Assembly: GCA_964569315.1 (NCBI GenBank) | Contig: CAZMUZ010000164.1 | Coordinates: 1 to 6,941 of the forward strand | DNA: 6,941 bases | Source of the DNA: CADEFF01 sp964569315 | GTDB taxonomy: Bacteria > Pseudomonadota > Alphaproteobacteria > Dongiales > Dongiaceae | Direction of reading: 5' to 3' | Shown: one piece after another, positions 1 through 5,033 of the stretch | Layout: each line of letters starts with the position of its first letter | Position numbering within the stretch: the first letter of the stretch is position 1 | Translations under genes and position numbers: made by a program | Notes under the pieces: generated by a model | The model's input: only the letters and a program-made list of their open reading frames with translations | Told to the model about the DNA's origin: nothing | The model's database searches: none

Positions 1-624
1 CTTTCCGATCGCCGGGAACTGCGGGATGTACTCGATCACCTTCTTCAGGTTCGTGGTGAAGGTGTAGTAGAAGCCCCAGTCCTTCGACATCATGTCGACG
101 ATGTAATTGCCGTCGATGCTGTCGCGCCCGGCGCCCGGGTCGTCCACCGGATGCTCCAGCATGAGCACCATGGTGTCCTTCAGGTCCTTCAGATTGATCT
201 CGACGATCTGCATCTTCTCGAGCAGCAGGTCGGTCGTGGTGATGGTCGGGCTGTCGAGCCCGAGCCGGCCCTTGAAGGGAATCGGATGGCAGTAATTCAG
301 CTCGTCGGTGAAGACGTCGACATGCAGCGGCCATTCGGGGTGCTGGTAGATATGCCGGGCGCCCTCGGTGCCGACGAACATGCCGTCGTTGCAGATGTAT
401 TTCTGCGCCTTCATGAATTCGCGGATCGCGTGGCTCTGGCTCCGGTAGGCGCCGAAATCCACGTCGGTCAGTTCGCGCTCCATCTCGGCGAAGAGATGCA
501 CGTTCTTCGGAGAATGGAGGCGGTAGGCGATGGAGCCGAGGATCCGAAGCTGGATCCCCTTCTCCTCCGCCTCCTTCACGAGCCTCAGCGCCTCATCGAC
601 GAAATGCAGGTTCTTGAGGCCCAT
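1..624 (-). CDS. Nucleotidyltransferase-fold protein (AbiEii-like / DNA pol beta superfamily), 3' end cut by window
   Basis: The frame is open for 208 codons from an ATG at 624-622 to the left edge, so the C-terminus is missing. The start has a GGGGG Shine-Dalgarno (631-635) six bases upstream. I read a nucleotidyltransferase signature: Gly30-Ser31 in LRILGSIAYRLH, Asp54-Val-Asp56 in ELTDVDF, and a third acidic residue Asp103 in HVDVF. After it comes TDLLLEKMQIVEINLKDLKD (131-150), resembling the conserved LL-x-K ... KD-x-D helix of AbiEii-type and related stand-alone nucleotidyltransferases. The roughly 22 residues between GS and DxD are longer than in minimal nucleotidyltransferases but fit the AbiEii-like groups. 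Such enzymes transfer an NMP to protein, RNA or small molecules; the substrate here cannot be read from sequence. It lies 23 bp after the permease gene and is probably the fourth gene of the GS-like operon. No abiEi-like antitoxin is visible next to it. Fold assignment is fairly sure; function is unknown. Confidence 0.72.
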   Translation of the reverse strand, partial: MGLKNLHFVDEALRLVKEAEEKGIQLRILGSIAYRLHSPKNVHLFAEMERELTDVDFGAYRSQSHAIREFMKAQKYICNDGMFVGTEGARHIYQHPEWPLHVDVFTDELNYCHPIPFKGRLGLDSPTITTTDLLLEKMQIVEINLKDLKDTMVLMLEHPVDDPGAGRDSIDGNYIVDMMSKDWGFYYTFTTNLKKVIEYIPQFPAIGK

Positions 625-647
625 GATTTACCCCCACTGCCCCATGA

Positions 648-2288
648 TCACTCGATCGGGATTTCTTTGAAGGCGAGATTGACGTCCACGCCCTGGCTCT
701 TCCGGTAGGCCTTCATCGCGAAGAAGAAGACGATACCGATGACGAACACGCCGAACACGATCGCGAGCTGGTCGGGCTTGTGGCCGGCGGCGACGTCGTC
801 GAAGAACAAGGTCCAGAAGTAGAACTGGGATCCGAGGAAGCCGAGCGCGCAGCCCACGGTCATCATGGGCAGCCCGAGGATCCGTTTTCCCGCGATCGGC
901 GATTTCGCGTAGATGTGCGGCCGCCGATAGGGGAAGAACACGCCGGCCAGCAGCACGATGCTCCAGGCCAAGAGCGCCGCCTCGATCATGATCACGACCG
1001 TCGCGAAGTAGCTGGTGAACACGAACAGCGCCATGAAGACGATGGTGACGGCGACGCCCACGAAGATCGCGACCGTGGGCGTATGGCGGCTGGGCGAGAT
1101 CGAGCCGAGCGCGCTCGGCGCGATCCGATCGAACGCCCAGGCCACCATGGCGCGCACGGCGAAGGTGTGCATGCCCGGGATCCACATCCACATCCAGAGG
1201 ATCAGCCCCAGCGAGCAGAGCAGGGTGATGACCCAGGAGTTGGTGAGGATGCCCGCCATCAGGGTGATGGAGGCGTCGGTCGGCGTCGTCACCACCGGGG
1301 CGGCCGCGGTCGCCGGATCGGTGAAGTAGTTGTAGACCGCCGAGCCCAGGAACTCGTAGCCGAACACGCTGTTGGCCAGCGGGATGGTGATCAGCCAGAT
1401 CACGACCGTCATCACGATGGCGCCGAGCATGCCGAAGCTCTGCGATTTCTCGACCGACTTGATCTCGCCTGCGATCGAGATCGAGAAGGCCGCGCCCAGC
1501 AGCGGCAGGAACGACCAGTTGGAGAGCGTGAGGGTCATCCCCAGGCCCGCCCCCTCGGTCGACCAGCCGTTCGCCGCGGCGGAAGCGATGATGGCGTGGT
1601 ACGGGTCCTCGACGCCGATCAGCGGGGTCATCAGGGTATTGAAGTTGCCGATGAACTGCTCGTTGGAGCCGCTCAGCAGGACCAGGATGAGCAGCACCGA
1701 GCCGAGCAGCGCCAGGCAGAACACGAACTTCTGGGTGAGCAGGTAGCGCTTCATGCCGGACGCGAGAATGAGCCCGGACAGGATGAGGATCGCCGACCCG
1801 ATGAGGAACATGGGCCAGGGCTCGACCACGGCGCTTGCGCCGTTGGTGGCCCACTCCATGCCGGTGACATAGCCGATCATCGCGAGCGTCGGCGAGATGC
1901 CGAGGATGATGATCCAGTAGGCGGCGATGGCGCAGTAGAAGAGCCAGGCCGTGATCTCGACGAGGCTCAGCGTGAGCGCCAGCCATGGCGCCACGCTGCG
2001 GGAGCCGAACACGTAGATGCCGCCCGAGCGCGGCAGGGTCACCGACCAGCAGATCATGCCGACCGCGATCATCGACATGACGATGCCGGAAATGATGCAG
2101 GCCGCCACCATGTTGCCGCCCGGATAGAAGGCCGGGCCGTAATACATCAAGGTGCCGACGCCGAGTCCGACGCTCACCAGGCCGACGTTGAAGATGAAGG
2201 TATCGAACGGACTGGCCGTCCGGATCAGGCCGGATGCCTTGCGGAGAAAGATTCGCTTCTCGCCCCCGCCCTCTGTCGTGTTGCTCAT
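648..2288 (-). CDS. APC-superfamily amino acid/amine permease (12 predicted TM helices)
   Basis: This is a 546-residue inner-membrane transporter. The polar N-terminus (about 1-28) is followed by about 12 hydrophobic segments near residues 31-50, 61-82, 100-130, 159-178, 185-206, 255-273, 285-307, 338-372 (broad), 405-426, 428-455, 471-495 and 508-526. TM1 has the glycine-rich stretch VGLGVGT (39-46 region) that lies at the unwound substrate site in APC carriers. LPRSGGIYVFGSR (85-97) matches the family's P-x-SGG-x-Y signature after TM2, and GEIKSVEKSQ (274-283) fits the loop after TM6. Length is slightly above the usual 450-520 residues. The ATG at 2288-2286 has a strong GAGGAGGG Shine-Dalgarno (2298-2305) nine bases upstream. 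Next to the GS-like enzyme, the simplest role is import of the amino acid or amine that the enzyme glutamylates, by proton or sodium symport or by exchange. The exact substrate is not deducible. Confidence 0.9.
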   Translation of the reverse strand: MSNTTEGGGEKRIFLRKASGLIRTASPFDTFIFNVGLVSVGLGVGTLMYYGPAFYPGGNMVAACIISGIVMSMIAVGMICWSVTLPRSGGIYVFGSRSVAPWLALTLSLVEITAWLFYCAIAAYWIIILGISPTLAMIGYVTGMEWATNGASAVVEPWPMFLIGSAILILSGLILASGMKRYLLTQKFVFCLALLGSVLLILVLLSGSNEQFIGNFNTLMTPLIGVEDPYHAIIASAAANGWSTEGAGLGMTLTLSNWSFLPLLGAAFSISIAGEIKSVEKSQSFGMLGAIVMTVVIWLITIPLANSVFGYEFLGSAVYNYFTDPATAAAPVVTTPTDASITLMAGILTNSWVITLLCSLGLILWMWMWIPGMHTFAVRAMVAWAFDRIAPSALGSISPSRHTPTVAIFVGVAVTIVFMALFVFTSYFATVVIMIEAALLAWSIVLLAGVFFPYRRPHIYAKSPIAGKRILGLPMMTVGCALGFLGSQFYFWTLFFDDVAAGHKPDQLAIVFGVFVIGIVFFFAMKAYRKSQGVDVNLAFKEIPIE

Positions 2289-2297
2289 TTCGCGTTT

Positions 2298-2305
2298 CCC
2301 TCCTC
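2298..2305 (-). promoter_or_regulatory. Ribosome binding site of the permease gene
   Basis: GAGGAGGG on the minus strand lies nine bases before the ATG at 2288. It supports this start over internal Met codons and suggests strong independent translation initiation after the 66-bp gap from the phosphoesterase gene. Confidence 0.75.
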
Positions 2306-2311
2306 GTTCGC

Positions 2312-2337
2312 GCGGGATCTTGTTTTTATTGTCCCGC
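2312..2337. repeat. Inverted repeat in the phosphoesterase-permease gap
   Basis: Arms GCGGGA (2312-2317) and TCCCGC (2332-2337) flank a 14-base A+T-rich loop, inside the 66-bp gap. In the leftward transcript this could form a six-pair hairpin between the two coding regions. The run of five T on the plus strand lies in the loop, not after the stem, so it does not look like an intrinsic terminator. An mRNA-processing or stability element is possible, but the stem is short enough to be chance. Confidence 0.3.
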
Positions 2338-2354
2338 CGGTTCTTGCTTGCCCC

Positions 2355-3341
2355 TTATCCCTGCGTCATATGCACGGATTTGACTTCGCCTCCCTGGAGC
2401 GTGACGAGCACGCCCTGCAGGAGACCCTCGGGATAGACGCTGCCCGGATTGACGCAGATCGTCTTTCCGATCTTGATCTGCCCGCGGCCCTCATGGATGT
2501 GGCCGTGCAGGCCGAGCAGCGGCTGCTGCTGCTCGATGGCCTTGTAGAGCGCCGTGCTGCCGGCGTGCATCTGCACCGGGTTGCCCATCTCGAATACGAC
2601 CTGCAGCTTGTCGTCGAGCTTGGGGCACTGGTCCAGGATCGTGCCGTGCGGCGGGACATGGACGTTGAAGATGCAGCGCTGCATGTCCTTGATCTTGGGC
2701 AGCAGCGCCGCGAAGCGCTCCGTATACTGCTCTTCGGTATATTCGCGCTCGGTGTCCCAGGGCGTCTTGTTCGAGCCGCCCACATGCATCATCTCGTAGC
2801 CCTTCACGTCCGACACTTCCATCTCGTGGAAGTCGACGGACGGGCTCGCGCGCAGCACGTCGTCGATCTCGAAGAAGTCGTCGTTGCCGGGCGACGTGAT
2901 GAGCGGCACGCCCTTGCCCGCGAGCTTCTGCTCGGCGATGGCGCACCATTCGCGCACCCGCTCCACCACGAGCTTCTTGAAGAGCTCGTGGCGCATATGC
3001 TCGTCGCCGCTCAGGCGCTTGAACTCGTTCTCCGAGATCACCGTCGGATAGAAGCCCATGTCGCCGGTCCGCTTGACGAACTGGTCGACCTCTTCCTTGG
3101 TGGTGAGCTTGGTGGTGCTGCCGGCCTGGAAGGCGAGGAAGGTGCCGTCGGCCTGCTCGCAGATCGGCATGACCGCCTTGCCGGTCATGTCGCCGCCCAT
3201 CACCAGGACGTTCGCCCCGTAGAACTGGACGGCATTGACGAATTTCTTGAAGCACACGGTGGAGCCGTGCAGGTCCGAGGCGAAGAATATGACGACCTTT
3301 TCGCCGCCGCCGCCGCTCTTGTTCTTGCTTTTCCAGAACAT
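2355..3341 (-). CDS. Calcineurin-like metallophosphoesterase
   Basis: This 328-residue, apparently soluble protein has a complete metallophosphoesterase motif set: Asp23-x-His25 (SDLHG), Gly-Gly-Asp51 (GGDMTG), Gly-Asn153-Asp (PGNDD, a variant of GNHD/E), His228 (NVHVPPHG) and Gly-His281-x-His283 (HGHIHEG). A C-terminal NPGS (298-301) follows, as in small phosphodiesterases of the family. These residues bind the two metals used to hydrolyse phosphomono- or diesters; the substrate is unknown. About 95 residues (roughly 52-148) separate the second and third motifs, a larger insertion than in minimal YfcE-type enzymes, and might shape substrate choice. The short N-terminus is basic (KSKNKSGGGGEK) with no clear signal peptide, so a cytoplasmic location is likely. 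The ATG is preceded at seven bases by GGGAGGT (3349-3355). It starts 23 bp after the GS-like gene, so co-transcription is likely. Confidence 0.9.
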   Translation of the reverse strand: MFWKSKNKSGGGGEKVVIFFASDLHGSTVCFKKFVNAVQFYGANVLVMGGDMTGKAVMPICEQADGTFLAFQAGSTTKLTTKEEVDQFVKRTGDMGFYPTVISENEFKRLSGDEHMRHELFKKLVVERVREWCAIAEQKLAGKGVPLITSPGNDDFFEIDDVLRASPSVDFHEMEVSDVKGYEMMHVGGSNKTPWDTEREYTEEQYTERFAALLPKIKDMQRCIFNVHVPPHGTILDQCPKLDDKLQVVFEMGNPVQMHAGSTALYKAIEQQQPLLGLHGHIHEGRGQIKIGKTICVNPGSVYPEGLLQGVLVTLQGGEVKSVHMTQG

Positions 3342-3348
3342 TCGCTAG

Positions 3349-3355
3349 ACCTCCC
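3349..3355 (-). promoter_or_regulatory. Ribosome binding site of the metallophosphoesterase gene
   Basis: GGGAGGT on the minus strand is seven bases before the ATG at 3341. It sits within the 23-bp gap after the GS-like stop codon (TAG, 3367-3365) and fixes the start. Confidence 0.75.
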
Positions 3356-3364
3356 GAGGCTTGG

Positions 3365-4735
3365 CTAGAACATTTTAAGGTAGCGCGCCTTCTCCCAGTC
3401 GGAGACGTGGTTGGTGTAGCTCAGCCATTCGTCCCGTTTGTAGTCGAGCCAGGAGGTGAAGAGGCCCTGGCCGAACACCTGCCGGCTGAGCGGGTCGGCC
3501 TCGAATGCGTCGAGCGCCTCGCCCATGGTCCGGGGCAGGTAGCCGACGCCGAGCTTCTTCAGCTCCTTCTCGCTCTTCACATACATGTTGTCGGTATGGG
3601 GCTCGCCCGGATCGAGACGCTTCTCGATGCCCTCGAGCCCGGCCGCCAGAACCATGGCCGCACCCAGATAGGGATTGCAAGCGCTGTCCGCGGCGCGCAG
3701 CTCGACCCGGCCGCCGGCCAGCGGAATACGCATGGTGTTGGTGCGGTTGTTGTTGCCGTAGCAGACGAAGACCGGGGCCCAGGTGAAGCCGGACTGGCTG
3801 CCTTTCAGGATCAGGCGCTTGTAGCTGTTCACCGTGGGCGCGATCACCGCGCAGATGGCGCCCATATGCTTCAGCACGCCCGCGATGAAATGGTAGCCGA
3901 GCTTCGAAAGCTGGCAGCCGCGCTTGTCGTCGGCGTCGAAAAAGAGGTTCTTCCCGCTCTTCGCGTCCTTGAAGGACATGTTGAAATGCGCGCCGCTGCC
4001 GGCCCGGTCGGGATAGGGCTTCGGCATGAAGGTCGCGAAATAGCCATGCTGGCGCGCGATCTCGTGCGCCATCATACGGAAGAAGACGAAACGGTCGGAC
4101 ATGGTCCGCATGTCGGAATAGGCGAAATCGATCTCGAACTGACCGATGCCGTCCTCGTGGTCGAGCGAGTAGACGTCCCAGCCGAGATTGTTCATCGCGT
4201 CGACCAGCTCGGACATCCAGGACATGTTATCGACCAGCCGCACCACGTCATAGGCGGCCTTTTCCAGGTTCTTGCGGTTGGAAACCGGCCGGAATCCGCC
4301 ATCGGCGGTGTCCTGGAAGACATAGAACTCGGCTTCCATGCCGAGCTGGGGGACCCAGCCCTGCTTTGCCGCGCGGGCCATCTGGTCGTTGAGGATGGTG
4401 CGGCTGCAGGCTTCGAAGGGCTTGCCGCGGGTCCAGAGGTCGCTCGCGAACCAGGCGACGTCCGGGCGCCAGGGAAGCTGGATCCAGCTCTTCGGGTCGG
4501 GGTGGGAGGAAACCTCCTCCTCGCTCACATCCTGCGGGACGCCGTCGAGCGCAGCCCCGGTATAGAGCTCGGAGCCGTTCAGCATCTGCGGGAGATGGTC
4601 GATCGGGACCATCTTGCCCTTCGGTACGCCATGCAGATCGACATAGCTCGACAGCATGTATTTCACGCCGCGCGCTTCGAGCTCGCGCCGCAACGCGCTC
4701 ACGTCGCCCGCCTTGCCAGTTTTCGCCTTCGCCAT
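3365..4735 (-). CDS. glnT: Glutamine synthetase family, type III / GlnT-like (possible gamma-glutamylmethylamide or gamma-glutamylamine synthetase)
   Basis: This 456-residue enzyme is predicted to make gamma-glutamyl amides from glutamate, ATP and an amine or ammonia. Numbering is from the ATG at 4735. The N-terminal beta-grasp domain has VDLHGVPKGKMVP with Asp33 aligning to the catalytic Asp50 of enterobacterial GS. The catalytic domain shows metal ligands Glu134 and Glu136 (GMEAEF), Glu194 and Glu201 (HEDGIGQFE), His250 (GSGAHFNMS), and Glu345/Arg347 (VELRAAD) before NPYLGAAMVLAAGLEG. At the flap, SGFTWAPVF replaces the Glu-Ala-Pro of ammonia-using GSI with Trp-Ala-Pro (Trp319), suggesting a changed amine site. 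Tyr385 in DNMYVKSEKE aligns with the adenylylated Tyr of E. coli GlnA, but the surrounding sequence resembles the non-adenylylated Bacillus type. An in-frame TTG at 4741 would add two residues, but AGGGG (4744-4748) is only two bases from it and eight from the ATG, so ATG is preferred. First gene of the leftward operon. Family is certain; the acceptor is not. Confidence 0.9.
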   Translation of the reverse strand: MAKAKTGKAGDVSALRRELEARGVKYMLSSYVDLHGVPKGKMVPIDHLPQMLNGSELYTGAALDGVPQDVSEEEVSSHPDPKSWIQLPWRPDVAWFASDLWTRGKPFEACSRTILNDQMARAAKQGWVPQLGMEAEFYVFQDTADGGFRPVSNRKNLEKAAYDVVRLVDNMSWMSELVDAMNNLGWDVYSLDHEDGIGQFEIDFAYSDMRTMSDRFVFFRMMAHEIARQHGYFATFMPKPYPDRAGSGAHFNMSFKDAKSGKNLFFDADDKRGCQLSKLGYHFIAGVLKHMGAICAVIAPTVNSYKRLILKGSQSGFTWAPVFVCYGNNNRTNTMRIPLAGGRVELRAADSACNPYLGAAMVLAAGLEGIEKRLDPGEPHTDNMYVKSEKELKKLGVGYLPRTMGEALDAFEADPLSRQVFGQGLFTSWLDYKRDEWLSYTNHVSDWEKARYLKMF

Positions 4736-4743
4736 GCTCAACG

Positions 4744-4748
4744 CCCCT
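4744..4748 (-). promoter_or_regulatory. Ribosome binding site deciding the start of the GS-like gene
   Basis: AGGGG on the minus strand is eight bases from the ATG at 4735-4733 but only two from the in-frame TTG at 4741-4739. Spacing therefore favours the ATG and a protein of 456 residues. Confidence 0.6.
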
Positions 4749-4890
4749 GATCCGTCTGTCGCCGGGCCCGGACAACGGCAAATCGCTCCCCGACGCGGCT
4801 TAGCTGCTCGCCTCGGGGCGGCGCAATCACCGCCGCTGTCTTCTAGAGCCCCTCGTTTCCGTCCCCTGCGCCGCCAATGACGGCCGGCGG

Positions 4891-4919
4891 TCTTTACGTT
4901 CTTTATTTGCGACCGCCAA
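4891..4919 (-). promoter_or_regulatory. Candidate sigma-70-type promoter for the leftward operon
   Basis: On the minus strand TTGGCG (4919-4914) and TAAAGA (4896-4891) are 17 bp apart in the A+T-rich part of the gap. Matches are four of six at -35 and three of six at -10, so this is weak. It would give a 5' leader of about 150 bases before the GS-like ATG. Confidence 0.22.
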
Positions 4920-4934
4920 TACCGATGCTAGCAT
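4907..4934 (+). promoter_or_regulatory. Candidate extended -10 promoter for the DUF1116 gene
   Basis: TTGCGA (4907-4912) and TAGCAT (4929-4934) are 16 bp apart. The -10 is preceded by TG at the extended -10 position (TGCTAGCAT, 4926-4934). The -10 lies inside the 14-bp palindrome, so a repressor bound there would block it. A start near 4941 would put the following dyad and hairpin in the transcript leader. Inferred from consensus only. Confidence 0.35.
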
Positions 4935-4936
4935 CG
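4923..4936. promoter_or_regulatory. 14-bp perfect palindrome, candidate operator
   Basis: CGATGCTAGCATCG is perfectly self-complementary, with no central spacer. It overlaps the best candidate -10 element for the rightward gene and lies in the A+T-rich part of the divergent gap, as an operator for a dimeric repressor would. The nearby TetR protein (6327-6941) is a candidate binder, but nothing in the sequence proves the pairing. Confidence 0.5.
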
Positions 4937-4941
4937 CTTAA

Positions 4942-4977
4942 TTAATCGGTAAATGAAGAATTTCATCGCCCGATTAA
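4942..4977. promoter_or_regulatory. 36-bp interrupted dyad, candidate operator or leader hairpin
   Basis: Outer arms TTAATCGG (4942-4949) and CCGATTAA (4970-4977) and inner arms ATGAA (4953-4957) and TTCAT (4962-4966) share one centre (between 4959 and 4960). That gives 13 paired positions per side with a three-base mismatch between arm blocks and a four-base loop. The length and symmetry suit a regulator operator; as RNA it would also fold as a hairpin in the DUF1116 leader. Confidence 0.5.
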
Positions 4978-5004
4978 ACGGCGCTCGCGCGAGGGAGCGC
5001 CGTT
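4977..5004 (+). promoter_or_regulatory. Leader hairpin with 10-bp perfect stem ahead of DUF1116
   Basis: AACGGCGCTC (4977-4986) is exactly complementary to GAGCGCCGTT (4995-5004) across an eight-base loop. It ends 14 bases before the Shine-Dalgarno and 29 before the ATG. No T-tract follows, so a plain intrinsic terminator is unlikely. A role in mRNA stability or translation control is possible. Confidence 0.45.
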
Positions 5005-5018
5005 CCTGTTCGGGACCG

Positions 5019-5026
5019 AGGGGGGA
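5019..5026 (+). promoter_or_regulatory. Ribosome binding site of the DUF1116 gene
   Basis: AGGGGGGA is seven bases upstream of the ATG at 5034. It favours this start over an in-frame ATG at 4953, which lacks a ribosome binding site and sits inside the 36-bp dyad. Confidence 0.65.
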
Positions 5027-5033
5027 CGGAGCC

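Larger units (their letters stand above)
4736..5033. promoter_or_regulatory. Divergent promoter/regulatory region between the GS-like operon and the DUF1116 gene
   Basis: This 298-bp region lies between two divergently transcribed genes and has no convincing coding frame. The GS-proximal part (4736-4885) is GC-rich, with a minor hairpin (GCGGCG 4818-4823 / CGCCGC 4831-4836). From about 4891 to 4978 it turns A+T-rich against its surroundings, the likely site of both promoters. Three dyad elements (4923-4936, 4942-4977, 4977-5004) cluster on the DUF1116 side and are listed separately. I found no convincing sigma-54 (-24/-12) promoter and recognised no riboswitch. Confidence 0.65.

Noticed and set aside
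628..1986. A minus-strand open frame of 452 codons overlapping the permease gene in another frame.
   Set aside because: The product is Arg/His-rich and non-membrane, while the permease frame gives 12 helices and APC signatures.
780..3368. A plus-strand open frame of 862 codons running antisense across the permease and phosphoesterase genes.
   Set aside because: Its translation is rich in Arg, His, Asp, Glu, Gln and Ala with no domain motif and crosses the gap between two genes that have complete family signatures on the other strand. Long antisense frames are expected at this G+C content.
3365..4735. Calling the GS-like gene the housekeeping glnA.
   Set aside because: No glnB neighbour, the ammonium-site Glu appears to be Trp, and the region around the aligned Tyr385 lacks the enterobacterial adenylylation context.
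3407..4750. A plus-strand open frame of 447 codons antisense to the GS-like gene.
   Set aside because: The opposite strand encodes all GS catalytic motifs; this frame has no recognisable motif and is a high-GC shadow.
4871..4920. Direct repeat CCGCCAAT at 4871-4878 and 4913-4920, spaced exactly 42 bp.
   Set aside because: An eight-base repeat somewhere in a 300-bp region is expected by chance at this composition; the helical spacing alone is too little support.
4953..5033. A longer DUF1116 start at the ATG at 4953.
   Set aside because: No Shine-Dalgarno precedes it, it lies inside the dyad, and the extra 27 residues are Arg-rich and not family-like; the ATG at 5034 has AGGGGGGA at seven bases.
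4736..5033. A sigma-54 promoter or NtrC-type control for the GS-like gene.
   Set aside because: I found no GG-N10-GC element with a good -24/-12 match on either strand in the gap.
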